DNA from: Bacillota bacterium
Lineage (GTDB): Bacteria; Eremiobacterota; SpSt-956; JAKJGF01
Length of the DNA: 16,430 bases
Assembly: GCA_029555925.1 (NCBI GenBank)
Contig: JAKPQU010000052.1
Span: forward strand, 1 to 16,430
Direction of reading: 5' to 3'
The first letter of the stretch is position 1; the number at the start of each line of letters is the position of its first letter. Under the pieces are notes generated by a model. The model was not told the origin of the DNA. It did not search any database and was given only the letters and a program-made list of their open reading frames with translations. The position numbers were made by a program, and so were the translations under genes. This document shows, piece by piece, positions 7,074-14,463 of this stretch.

Positions 7074-9096
7074 TATAATTTTTAAAAAAGAAATGAAAGA
7101 TACCCTGAGAGACAGGAATATTCTCATTTCACAGTTCCTCCTCCCTCTGGTGCTTTACCCTCTTGTAGTTATTATTACATCATCACTCTTTACGGGACAG
7201 ATAAAAAAAGCAGAAGACAGTACCAGCAGGGTATATATATTTAACAGCATAAAATCTCCCATACTTTCTGAAACGATAAGAGGAACCCCTCTTATGAAAG
7301 AAGTGGATCTGAAAAATCCCTTTAAAATGCTTTCAGAAGGCAAACTGGAACTTATAATATTTATTCCTGATGATTATACGGAAGATCCTGTAAGCAATAA
7401 AAGTTTCGAGCTAAAATTTCATTATAATTCTACCAATGAATTATCAATGATGGCAAGAAACAGAATTGACGAGGTACTTAAAACTTATAATGATATACTC
7501 ATAAAAAATCGGCTTAAATACAGAGCATTATCCATGTCTCTTATAAGTCCTCTTAAAATGTCATCTGAAACAGTTTCTACCAAAAAAAGAGAAATAGGCT
7601 CTATGATAGGAGGCATTTTACCGTTTTTAATAATACTCTTTACTATTACGGCAGGCTTTCTTCCAGCTCTTGATGTAATTGTGGGAGAAAAAGAAAGAGG
7701 CACTCTTGAGACACTCCTTGTGAGTAAGATAACAAAAAGCGATATTATTATAGGGAAATTTATGGCTGTATGGGCTACGGCTCTTATGTCTACCTGTCTC
7801 CATCTTCTGAGTTCCACCGTTACCTTTGCTACACTTGCCCAGGAGGCTCTGGCAAAACTGCCCATTTCTTTTACCTGGACTGCTTTTATGGCAGTAATTT
7901 TCCTCATGATCCCACTTACGGGATTTGTCTGTTCTGCCATCATGGCTGTTACGATGGTGGCAAAAAGCTACAAAGAAGGTTCAAATTATCTGTCAGCCCT
8001 TACACTTCTTATGTTCATGCCTCTTTCAATCATTTTCTCGCCAAGCATGAAAGCCACGTATGCAACATCTATAGTGCCTATATTCAATGTATCAATTCTG
8101 TTCCGCGATATATTAAAAGGAGATTTTAATGCAGGCCATACAATAGTTACATTTCTTGCAACTTTTTTATATACGTCTCTCATACTGTGGATAGCACTGA
8201 AATTATTCGAGCAGGAAGATATTCTTTTCAGAGAAACAGTCGATGTTTCTATGCCACATTTTTTATCCAGACAGAAAGTAACAAGAAAAGGAAGATTTCC
8301 GTCTCCTTCGGAAGCTTTCGTGCTTATTTGCATAATCTTTATCCTCTTTTTCTTCCTGGGATCAAGATTTAAAGGTTTAGGGCTTATCGGAGGGGTATAT
8401 ATGATTCAATTACTTCTCATATTCAGCCCATGTATTATATTTTTATATTTCTGGAAATATGATATTAAAGAAATACTCAGAATCAGGAGATTTTCCATAG
8501 GTACCATCCTTATAGCCATATTGCTCGGCCTGTCCGGCATGGTAGTTACCATGCAGATTTCAGCCGTTCAGAATATATTCTTCCCCTTCCCTTCTGCAGA
8601 AAAAGTTCTCGGTCCATTACTGGATGTCCTGAAAAGCAAAAATGGGGTACTGGATTTTATTATTAAATTTTCTATGATTGCCCTTCTTCCTGCCCTCTGT
8701 GAAGAAACACTGTTCCGCGGAGTCCTTCAGTCAACACTGGAAAAACATTTAAAAAACAAGCTTCATGCCATAGTTTTTACAGCATTGGTATTCGGCTCAT
8801 TTCACATGAGCCCCTACAGATTTATTCCCACTATGATTATAGGGCTTTATCTGGGATATCTTGCACAGAGAAGTAAAAGCATTTTTCCCGGCATGTTAGT
8901 CCATGCCATAAATAACGGTCTTGTTTATATCGCCATTTATTTTATGCCGGAAAATGATCCGGGCACAAAATGGCTCCTGGAAGAAGGATCTTTTCTGCCA
9001 TTTTATATTTTTATTCCCGGTATGGTCGTATTTATAATGTGCATATATCTTTTGAAAAGATTCTATGGTGATAAAATCGTGACGCGTCACGCGTGA
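7042..9096 (+). CDS. ABC-2 permease (NatB-like) fused to CPBP/CAAX-protease-like domain
   Basis: 684 residues in two parts. Residues 1 to about 400 are an ABC-2 permease: a first helix after KKEMKDTLRDRN, a large extracytoplasmic domain, then VGEKERGTLETLLVSKITK before a helix bundle. From about residue 435 a polytopic CPBP domain carries the glutamic-protease-like motifs EETLFRG (E554, E555, R559), FHMSPYRF (H588) and HAINN (H621). This fusion is a known architecture of ABC permease plus intramembrane protease. The CPBP part may process or bind the exported substrate (inference). It overlaps the ATPase gene, so translational coupling is likely. The last residues, about VTRHA, and the stop are read from a heptamer array, so the natural end was probably altered by the repeat. 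Confidence 0.9.
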   Translation: MRWPFNLRTISIIFKKEMKDTLRDRNILISQFLLPLVLYPLVVIITSSLFTGQIKKAEDSTSRVYIFNSIKSPILSETIRGTPLMKEVDLKNPFKMLSEGKLELIIFIPDDYTEDPVSNKSFELKFHYNSTNELSMMARNRIDEVLKTYNDILIKNRLKYRALSMSLISPLKMSSETVSTKKREIGSMIGGILPFLIILFTITAGFLPALDVIVGEKERGTLETLLVSKITKSDIIIGKFMAVWATALMSTCLHLLSSTVTFATLAQEALAKLPISFTWTAFMAVIFLMIPLTGFVCSAIMAVTMVAKSYKEGSNYLSALTLLMFMPLSIIFSPSMKATYATSIVPIFNVSILFRDILKGDFNAGHTIVTFLATFLYTSLILWIALKLFEQEDILFRETVDVSMPHFLSRQKVTRKGRFPSPSEAFVLICIIFILFFFLGSRFKGLGLIGGVYMIQLLLIFSPCIIFLYFWKYDIKEILRIRRFSIGTILIAILLGLSGMVVTMQISAVQNIFFPFPSAEKVLGPLLDVLKSKNGVLDFIIKFSMIALLPALCEETLFRGVLQSTLEKHLKNKLHAIVFTALVFGSFHMSPYRFIPTMIIGLYLGYLAQRSKSIFPGMLVHAINNGLVYIAIYFMPENDPGTKWLLEEGSFLPFYIFIPGMVVFIMCIYLLKRFYGDKIVTRHA

Positions 9097-9098
9097 CG
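9078..9098. repeat. Heptamer array, 3 units, overlapping a gene end
   Basis: CGTGACG, CGTCACG and CGTGACG. The TGA at 9094-9096 in the third unit is the stop codon of the permease-CPBP gene; the TGA of the first unit is out of frame. Confidence 0.88.
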
Positions 9099-9123
9099 GG
9101 TATCAGTTTATTCACCTTTTAAA

Positions 9124-9152
9124 TTGCTTTATACCGTTGTCAATGTTATAAT
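9124..9152 (+). promoter_or_regulatory. Sigma70 promoter for the glycoside-hydrolase-like gene
   Basis: TTGCTT (9124-9129), a 17-bp spacer and TATAAT (9147-9152). The -10 is also extended (TG at 9144-9145). This is the best promoter match in the window. The leader of about 115 nt includes the heptamer array at 9226-9253. Confidence 0.6.
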
Positions 9153-9225
9153 TGGTGAAGGGTAAAGGGTTTATCAAACAGGAGTTAAGCATTTTTTTAA
9201 TAAAAATATCAACATAGAAATCTCG

Positions 9226-9253
9226 CGTCACGCGTCACGCGTTACGCGTCACG
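9226..9253. repeat. Heptamer array, 4 units, directly upstream of a ribosome binding site
   Basis: CGTCACG twice, CGTTACG, then CGTCACG. The array ends 4-5 nt before the AAAGGAGG ribosome binding site of the next gene, so in the mRNA it could fold on itself close to the initiation site. Confidence 0.88.
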
Positions 9254-9273
9254 AATCAAAGGAGGTTTTATAT

Positions 9274-10899
9274 ATGCTGGGCCCCATATCTTCTCAACAA
9301 AAACCGATAGAACACAGTACATTAAAATCACAGAAAGAGGAATCTATTGAACTACCCCGTGACAGTGTAGTATTACATGGTAATATAAATAAAGAAGAAC
9401 CGTTTCTCCAGAAAATAAAACAGCCTGTAACAGGTGCATCAGAAGCAAAACCTTTTAAATTCGCCTCTAAATATACAGTGCAGGAAATCATGACCGATCC
9501 TGTAAAGGCAAAAGCCTTCGAACAGGATTACCTCAAAGGTGAAGGTGAATATTTCTCCCTGGCAAGAGATAAAAAAACAGGACTCATATTTGACGGATTC
9601 AATCTGGATGAAAAAACGGGACATATTAAAGATGTACGTTTCTGGAGTGCTCCTTCAAAGGAATCTCTCGACATAGGCTTATGTATTAAAGCGCTGGAGG
9701 GAGATGAAAAAGCTGCTCTTGTAGTTTCGAAGAACAATCCTTCCATGGCAAAACAGGTAGCGGCAGACATACTTGAAAAGAAAATGGGAAGCTACATGGA
9801 TTTTCACAAAAAGAATCCCGGTTACGGAGGGTTTCTGCCATGGATTTATATAAAAGACGAAGTCACTCCTGCCAGTGACTGGGTCGGAGCCATACCGGGC
9901 CTCGATAACGGAGAATGGGTCTGGAGTGTTCTTTCGGCGGAAAGAGCTTTAAGAAAATCAGGAATGACAGAATTAGCCGATAAATACAAAGAATATTCAG
10001 ATCTGCTCACATCGAAACTGGGAAAGATTTTTTACGATAAAGAAGCGGGGAAAATAAGGGCAGATGTGCAGGTCGTAAACCCTGAGTCCCCCGATACGGA
10101 ATATAAAACAAGTAAAAATGTTCCCGGTAAATGCGATTACCTGGGAGATTTCCACGAAGGGCTCATGCTAATACTCTTCGTATCACTTTTCGCCAAAGAT
10201 ATTTCAGAAGATGATCAGAAGAAAATATGGGAAAATGTCCATACAAAAAGAGTTGAACATAAAGATGGCACAACATGGGAAGCATGGTGCGGTTCAGCCC
10301 ATGAAAGCTGGGCATACCTGTTCCTTCCCTTCCGTGACATACCTGAATATAAAGCTCTGTTCAGAATAAGAGAAGAAATAAGGACACAGAATGCGGCAGA
10401 AAGAGGCTATCCGGGGCTGGGAGCTTCAACAAACGAGCCGGGAGGCACAGGATATCTCTCTGCCTGCGGTATAGAAGGAATAGGCACAATGGAGCCTGTT
10501 CATAATGACAAATTTGCCATTTACGGCGTATTTCCCACCCTTCAGGAATGTGCAGGTAAAACAGAAGGTAATCAGGGACTGGCGTGGCTTCTGAATATGT
10601 TGAAAGCAAATAAAATGCAGGGGCCTCTCGGAGGAGGAGAATCTGCTACAAATGACGGGAAAAAAGCATGCTGCGTAAAAACTGTGGACGGCACATTCCC
10701 CAACCTTCTTGCAATGACGGGCGGCCTTGAACACGAAACGGCAGATATGCTCAAAGAATACGGTATATATGATAAATTTATACATATTATGGAAAGTAAA
10801 TATAAAGAAGCCTTTGGCACTGAACCTTTAAGAGAACCGAAAGGACTTGCTATACCTTCTGTTCCTGTCCCGACTGACTGTTCAGGCGATTATATGTAA
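9274..10899 (+). CDS. Probable (alpha/alpha)6-barrel glycoside hydrolase, possibly GH144/GH162-like
   Basis: 541 residues, without signal peptide or membrane segment. The ATG is set by a strong AAAGGAGG (9258-9265). Residues 1 to about 65 look disordered (many Q, K, S, E). The rest is rich in aromatic and acidic residues, with GGFLPWIYI, IPGLDNGEWVWSVLSAERAL, DYLGDFHEGLMLILFVSLFA and SAHESWAYLFLPFRD, a pattern of alpha/alpha-barrel carbohydrate-active enzymes. The FLPWI ... PGLDNGEWVW order reminds me of endo-beta-1,2-glucanase-related families (clan GH-S), but I cannot confirm the family or the catalytic acids. It has its own promoter and terminator, and no polysaccharide-export or uptake genes adjoin it. 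Without an export signal it would act in the cytoplasm or leave by another route. The TAA stop lies one base before a heptamer array. Confidence 0.6.
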   Translation: MLGPISSQQKPIEHSTLKSQKEESIELPRDSVVLHGNINKEEPFLQKIKQPVTGASEAKPFKFASKYTVQEIMTDPVKAKAFEQDYLKGEGEYFSLARDKKTGLIFDGFNLDEKTGHIKDVRFWSAPSKESLDIGLCIKALEGDEKAALVVSKNNPSMAKQVAADILEKKMGSYMDFHKKNPGYGGFLPWIYIKDEVTPASDWVGAIPGLDNGEWVWSVLSAERALRKSGMTELADKYKEYSDLLTSKLGKIFYDKEAGKIRADVQVVNPESPDTEYKTSKNVPGKCDYLGDFHEGLMLILFVSLFAKDISEDDQKKIWENVHTKRVEHKDGTTWEAWCGSAHESWAYLFLPFRDIPEYKALFRIREEIRTQNAAERGYPGLGASTNEPGGTGYLSACGIEGIGTMEPVHNDKFAIYGVFPTLQECAGKTEGNQGLAWLLNMLKANKMQGPLGGGESATNDGKKACCVKTVDGTFPNLLAMTGGLEHETADMLKEYGIYDKFIHIMESKYKEAFGTEPLREPKGLAIPSVPVPTDCSGDYM

Positions 10900-10900
10900 T

Positions 10901-10928
10901 CGTGACGCGTGACGCGTGACGCGTGACG
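10901..10928. repeat. Heptamer array, 4 identical units
   Basis: Four perfect CGTGACG units, starting one base after the TAA stop at 10897-10899. This is the most homogeneous array in the window. It provides TGA in all three plus-strand frames. Confidence 0.92.
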
Positions 10929-10951
10929 CGCTAAATATAAAGCTTATTAAT

Positions 10952-10985
10952 AAGAACTGTCCCGAAAATCGGGACAGTTCTTTAT
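10952..10985 (+). terminator. Intrinsic terminator-like hairpin
   Basis: A perfect 14-bp stem AAGAACTGTCCCGA / TCGGGACAGTTCTT with a 3-nt AAA loop, followed by only a short T stretch. It lies about 55 bp after the glycoside-hydrolase-like stop and suits termination of that gene. The symmetric GGGACAGTT sequence could also be the scar of a mobile element end, since a truncated gene begins right after it. Confidence 0.65.
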
Positions 10986-11328
10986 AGGTCTGGGGCTTAT
11001 GTCGGCAGTATTGCCTCTTCTGTCTCCCGAGAAAGGGCATCAGGCAACACATATAATTCAGGCCATGATTTTACTTGTTTCAGGAGTATATTATGACTTA
11101 TCGGTGCTGCCCCGCTGGATTCAGCCACTGTCATATCTTTCTCCAGCAACCTATACTCTGAAGGCAATGAGACATGCCATTATGGATGGTGCAGGAATTT
11201 TAGAGTTAAAAAATTCGATTATATTACTCTTCATTACAGGTTTAATTACCATTCCTCTCGGCCTCATAGTGTTTAACATGGGAGAAAAATACGTTAAAAG
11301 GACCGGGAAATTAAAGAGGAACGGATAA
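10981..11328 (+). pseudogene. ABC-2 type permease, 5'-truncated C-terminal remnant
   Basis: The readable part, FFIGLGLMSAVLPLLSPEKG onwards, continues through VSGVYYDLSVLPRWIQPLSY, then LSPATYTLKAMRHAI and a final membrane helix. This is the C-terminal third of an ABC-2 permease of the NodJ/DrrB type (the xSGVYYxxSVLPxWxQ motif). The family is about 250-280 residues; about 115 remain. The first in-frame ATG (10999) lacks a convincing ribosome binding site. The frame stays open back to a stop at 10951-10953 across the hairpin without permease-like sequence, so the homology starts at the hairpin. It is not a copy of the neighbouring 684-residue permease. Most likely it is the residue of a deletion; a short expressed protein is less likely. 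Confidence 0.72.
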
Positions 11329-11333
11329 TCTGT

Positions 11334-11375
11334 CGTAAAGCGTGATGCGTGATGCGTAATGCGTTACGCATCACG
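11334..11375. repeat. Heptamer array, about 6 units, overlapping a gene end
   Basis: Units run from CGTAAAG through CGTGATG (twice), CGTAATG and CGTTACG to CATCACG. The left half reads as GTGA units and the right half as TCAC, so the array is an imperfect palindrome between convergent genes. It gives the TGA stop (11371-11373) of the M20 gene and begins 5 bp after the permease-remnant stop. Confidence 0.85.
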
Positions 11376-12483
11376 ATTTTCTCAGAAATCCAAAAAGTAA
11401 CTCTGTAAATATGTCTATTCCCTGTTCAATTACACTGTCATCAGGGAGAAATGTCGGATTATGGAGTCCTGCAGCATTTCCTCTTCCTGTACCGAGCCAG
11501 AACATAAAAGAAGGATATATATGTGAAATATATGAAAAATCTTCTGCTGTCATTTTATATCCGCAATCGATAAAATTGTATTTTTTTGAAAGAATTTTCT
11601 CCGCCATATCATACATGTTGCTGTCTACAAGAACTTCGGGACATACTTCACCTTCTGTGAGCTTATAATCCACATCTGTCATTACCTTTATACCTTCAAG
11701 TATTCCCGTGAATTTCCGGACATATTCACGGTTTTTCTTCAGGCTCAATGATCTTATGGCACATTCCGCTATTGCGTGGGCAGGTATGATATTTCTTACA
11801 GTTCCCGAAACAACCTTACCTGTGCCATAAACAAAAGGTTCCAGAGGATTCAGGGGAATTCTGTCAATCATATCCAGATAACTCCGCAAAGCATTCAGAG
11901 CATTTTTACCTTTCTGGGGGAAAGCGATGTGGGTATTTACGCCGAAAAATTCCACATTCAGTTCTATTGATGATGCAAAAAGTGCTCCCCTGGTAGAAGC
12001 TACAGTTCCTTCCGGATATTCATCGATTACATGAAGGGCAAAAGATCTGGAAATATTAAACCGCTCGAGTATTTTTGTATCTAAAATTTTCTTTGCTCCT
12101 GCTCCGAGTTCTTCTGCAGGTTGAAACAAAAAGAGGATGTTTTGCTCTATCCTGTGTTTCACAACATATTGTAAAAATCCGTAAAGAATTGAGGTATGAA
12201 CATCATGACCGCAGGCATGCATGAAATTATTACAGGATTTAAAGGGACAGTCTGTTTCTTCTCTCACCGGAAGAGCATCAATATCTGCTCTGAAGAGAAA
12301 AAATTCTCCCTCATTAACACGGTATTCCGCAATAAATCCTGTCTGAAGGGGCATATGAATTTTAAGAGACTGCGATTTTAATTCAGAGATATTCTGAAGC
12401 AAAAATTTTGTCGTATTAAATTCCTGAAAAGAAAGTTCAGGATTTTGATGCATTATATGGCGAAGTTCTATTGGTGTAATCAT
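11371..12483 (-). CDS. M20-family amidohydrolase, probable N-acetyl-diaminopimelate deacetylase
   Basis: A 370-residue M20D metallo-amidohydrolase, matching the ~375 of Bacillus YkuR-type enzymes. Metal ligands and catalytic residues are visible: MHACGHDVH (C91, H93 region), QPAEE (E124/E125), the histidine of LHVIDEYPEG (H151), and the C-terminal AEDFSY and GLHNPTF motifs. The dimerisation/lid region contains THIAFPQKGKNAL. Hippurate and IAA-conjugate hydrolases share the fold, but co-location with dapH, lysC and an aminotransferase points to the last acetyl-branch step, removal of acetate from N-acetyl-LL-diaminopimelate to give LL-DAP. The start is set by GGAGG 7-8 nt upstream. It is preceded by a hairpin leader, and its TGA stop is part of the heptamer array. 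Confidence 0.85.
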   Translation of the reverse strand: MITPIELRHIMHQNPELSFQEFNTTKFLLQNISELKSQSLKIHMPLQTGFIAEYRVNEGEFFLFRADIDALPVREETDCPFKSCNNFMHACGHDVHTSILYGFLQYVVKHRIEQNILFLFQPAEELGAGAKKILDTKILERFNISRSFALHVIDEYPEGTVASTRGALFASSIELNVEFFGVNTHIAFPQKGKNALNALRSYLDMIDRIPLNPLEPFVYGTGKVVSGTVRNIIPAHAIAECAIRSLSLKKNREYVRKFTGILEGIKVMTDVDYKLTEGEVCPEVLVDSNMYDMAEKILSKKYNFIDCGYKMTAEDFSYISHIYPSFMFWLGTGRGNAAGLHNPTFLPDDSVIEQGIDIFTELLFGFLRKS

Positions 12484-12488
12484 AAAAG

Positions 12489-12532
12489 CCTCCGGAAATA
12501 ATATAATCTCCCCTCCGGAAGATTATATTATT
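12489..12532 (-). promoter_or_regulatory. Hairpin in the leader of the M20 gene; loop repeats the ribosome-binding sequence
   Basis: Arms 12497-12511 (AATAATATAATCTCC) and 12517-12532 (one extra A) form a stem of about 15 bp between the glycine-rich protein gene and the M20 gene. On the minus strand the loop region reads TTCCGGAGG (12512-12520). The same nine bases recur at 12489-12497 as the M20 Shine-Dalgarno site. It may be a weak terminator or processing hairpin (no T-tract), or a local translational control element. Only the structure is seen; the role is inference. Confidence 0.45.
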
Positions 12533-12591
12533 ATCGTTAAAATATTATTTTCTTATAGTCCGGGCAAACATATTGCATCGGATATGTACAA

Positions 12592-13116
12592 TTAAGACTC
12601 CAGTGAAGCCATTTCCCTGGCATCATGGACAAATTTTGCCGCTCCTGCCACAAAACCTGTTGCCATTGCAAGAGGAGCCGATACAACACTCAGACCTGCA
12701 CAGCCAAGAGCCAGGCCTGCACCGGCAAGACCGGTCTTAAGATTACTCTTTAATTCTGCATCACTGCTTCCTGTCCATCCCGCCGCTTTAAATGTAGCCA
12801 CACCGGCAAGGACTGATGCAACAGCGACTCCAAATATGCTGAGTGCTGGGACTTCTGAGCACAGCTTTCCAGCTATGCCTGCTCCTGCTATACAAAATCC
12901 GGCTGTACCTCCGGCCAGAACAGGTAATTTATAGTCCAGCCCCTCCTGAACCAGTTCTTTTATATTTGTTTTAAAAGAAGGTTTCATCAGGAACTGCTTG
13001 TTCTGAATATTTACATCTTCACAGGAAGAGAATGTATCTTTTATACCTTTTTTTTCATCTTTTCGTAGATTATTATTTATTATGCTAACAGATTGACTGG
13101 CAGAATTTATTTTCAT
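12592..13116 (-). CDS. Unrecognised small glycine-rich hydrophobic protein
   Basis: 174 residues from the ATG at 13114-13116, chosen because AAAGGAG lies 8 nt upstream; an upstream TTG would place the ribosome binding site inside the gene. The N-terminal ~55 residues are polar (MKINSASQSVSIINNN..., many N, K, S). After that come three glycine/alanine-rich hydrophobic stretches (about 65-87, 90-115 and 128-155) with dense GxxxG-like spacing, as in glycine-zipper or pore-associated membrane proteins. The protein ends in a short polar AKFVHDAREMASLES. There is no signal peptide or known domain. It lies inside the lysine cluster but has its own -10 candidate, and I see no reason to tie it to lysine synthesis. 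Function unknown. Confidence 0.65.
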   Translation of the reverse strand: MKINSASQSVSIINNNLRKDEKKGIKDTFSSCEDVNIQNKQFLMKPSFKTNIKELVQEGLDYKLPVLAGGTAGFCIAGAGIAGKLCSEVPALSIFGVAVASVLAGVATFKAAGWTGSSDAELKSNLKTGLAGAGLALGCAGLSVVSAPLAMATGFVAGAAKFVHDAREMASLES

Positions 13117-13144
13117 ACCATAAGCTCCTTTCAATCATTTCATA

Positions 13145-13150
13145 ATTATA
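13145..13150 (-). promoter_or_regulatory. -10 candidate for the glycine-rich protein gene
   Basis: TATAAT on the minus strand, about 28 bp upstream of the ATG, without a good -35 at 17 bp. An imperfect AT-rich hairpin (about 13150-13185) lies upstream and could end the aminotransferase transcript. Weak evidence. Confidence 0.3.
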
Positions 13151-13197
13151 ATAATGTTCCGGGGCAATAAAAACAATATTATTATGTTAACAAAATG

Positions 13198-14346
13198 TTA
13201 ATTTTTTAATATGCCGGATAATTTACCGACAATCCCATCAATCTCTTTATATTCAATATTTAATGGCGGAAGCAATCTTATTATACTGTTATTTCCCACA
13301 AAATTTAAAAGAAGATTTTCTTCTTTAAATGCTCTGTCCTTTAATTCCGGGTAAGCTTTATCCAGAACAACTCCTATCATAAGCCCTGTGCCTCTTACTT
13401 CAAGAATCTTTGACGATGTTATATTACCGAGAAGTTCTTTAAAATAAAGACCTTTTTTAGAAACATCTTCAAGGAGTTCCGGTAAATGTTCCATAAGAAA
13501 TCTTCCTCCTGCCAGAGCAACAGGGTTGGGTGCAAAGGTGGAGCCATGGTCGGCACCTTTTAAAATTTCCGACGTTTCTCCCAGGAATATGGCGGCACCG
13601 AGAGGAAGTCCTCCTCCCAGAGCTTTTCCTGCAGTAATTATATCAGGTTCAAGATTAAAATTCTGATATGAATAGACATGTCCCGTTCGTCCGAGACCTG
13701 CCTGAATTTCATCCATAACAGTTATATATTTAAAGATTTTCCTGTATTTCATCACAGCATCGGCAAAATCCCGGCTCACAGGTATTATTCCGCCTGAACC
13801 CTGAACAGGTTCCAGAAACACTGCCGCCACCTGTTCTCCGTATCTGGTCATATAATCTTCGAATAATTCTGCATCGTTAAACATAAGTTCTACGGTATCG
13901 GGAAGGAGAGGTAAAAAAGGTTCTTTCAAACTCTTAAATCCGTTCAGAGAAAGAGCGCCCAGCGTTCTTCCGTGAAAAGCTTTAGAGAAATATATGATTT
14001 TATTTTTCCTTTCAGTTGCAATTTTCTTTACCGCCTTCAGAGCGGCTTCTGTTGCTTCCGTTCCGGAATTGGTAAAAAAGACTTTGCCATCTTTCCCTGT
14101 GGCTTCTACCAGTTTACCTGACAACACGTCGAGGTCTTCATCTTTAAAATAATTGGACATATGCATATATCTATCCATTTTATTTTTCATCTCATTTAAT
14201 AACGGTTCATAAGAATGGCCGAACGACAAAACTCCTATACCGGAAAAAGTATCCGTATATTCTTTACCATCTTTTGAATAGATATAAATCCCTCTGCCTT
14301 TAGATACTTCTAATGGGAAAGGATTGTACAGTTTTAATGTTGACAT
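13198..14346 (-). CDS. Class III aminotransferase, ArgD-like; probable N-acetyl-DAP aminotransferase
   Basis: 382 residues with the ArgD/DapC plan of a PLP enzyme: NSGTEATEAALKAVKK (about 93-108), FHGRTLGALSLNG, EPVQGSGG (179-186), MDEIQAGLGRTG (D212 binds the PLP ring nitrogen), the PLP lysine in TAGKALGGG (K241), and HGSTFAPNPVALAGG. By family it is an acetylornithine/succinyl-DAP aminotransferase. Placed between lysC and the deacetylase, and with dapH present, it likely makes N-acetyl-LL-DAP from N-acetyl-2-amino-6-oxopimelate, perhaps as well as serving arginine synthesis. In Bacillus a class I enzyme does this step. The start is fixed by AAGGAG (14353-14358). The frame runs 27 codons further upstream, but those codons come from the heptamer array and do not resemble the family. 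Confidence 0.88.
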   Translation of the reverse strand: MSTLKLYNPFPLEVSKGRGIYIYSKDGKEYTDTFSGIGVLSFGHSYEPLLNEMKNKMDRYMHMSNYFKDEDLDVLSGKLVEATGKDGKVFFTNSGTEATEAALKAVKKIATERKNKIIYFSKAFHGRTLGALSLNGFKSLKEPFLPLLPDTVELMFNDAELFEDYMTRYGEQVAAVFLEPVQGSGGIIPVSRDFADAVMKYRKIFKYITVMDEIQAGLGRTGHVYSYQNFNLEPDIITAGKALGGGLPLGAAIFLGETSEILKGADHGSTFAPNPVALAGGRFLMEHLPELLEDVSKKGLYFKELLGNITSSKILEVRGTGLMIGVVLDKAYPELKDRAFKEENLLLNFVGNNSIIRLLPPLNIEYKEIDGIVGKLSGILKN

Positions 14347-14367
14347 GTTAAACTCCTTATTAAGAAT

Positions 14368-14416
14368 CGTGACACGTGACGCGTGACGCGTGACGCGTGG
14401 TTCGTGATGCGTCACG
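14368..14416. repeat. Heptamer array, 7 units
   Basis: CGTGACA, CGTGACG (three times), CGTGGTT, CGTGATG and CGTCACG. It ends about 10 bp from the Shine-Dalgarno site of the aminotransferase gene (minus strand) and creates a spurious N-terminal extension of that reading frame. Confidence 0.9.
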
Positions 14417-14433
14417 GGTGGTTTCACCGGTAC

Positions 14434-14460
14434 CGGGCGACCACAGGGGGTCGCCCCTAC
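14434..14460 (-). repeat. REP-like palindrome with GTAG head
   Basis: A perfect 8-bp stem GGGCGACC (14435-14442) / GGTCGCCC (14449-14456) with loop ACAGGG. On the minus strand it begins GTAGG followed by the hairpin. GTAG directly before a palindrome is the hallmark of REP sequences mobilised by RAYT (TnpA-REP) transposases. Very similar GTAGGGGCGACC-type palindromes recur in many environmental bacterial genomes. It is wedged between two heptamer arrays. Confidence 0.6.
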
Positions 14461-14463
14461 TTT

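Noticed and set aside
7485..7943. A 152-codon minus-strand frame inside the permease gene
   Set aside because: Opposite-strand shadow of a clearly coding permease. It has no ribosome binding site, and its composition mirrors the coding strand.
10426..10785. A 119-codon minus-strand frame inside the glycoside-hydrolase-like gene
   Set aside because: Shadow of the plus-strand gene. Cysteine/phenylalanine-rich nonsense without recognisable motifs.
14347..14427. 27-codon N-terminal extension of the aminotransferase
   Set aside because: It is a translation of the heptamer array (VTHHEPRVTRHASRVT), absent from the family. AAGGAG is correctly spaced from the inner ATG at 14344-14346.
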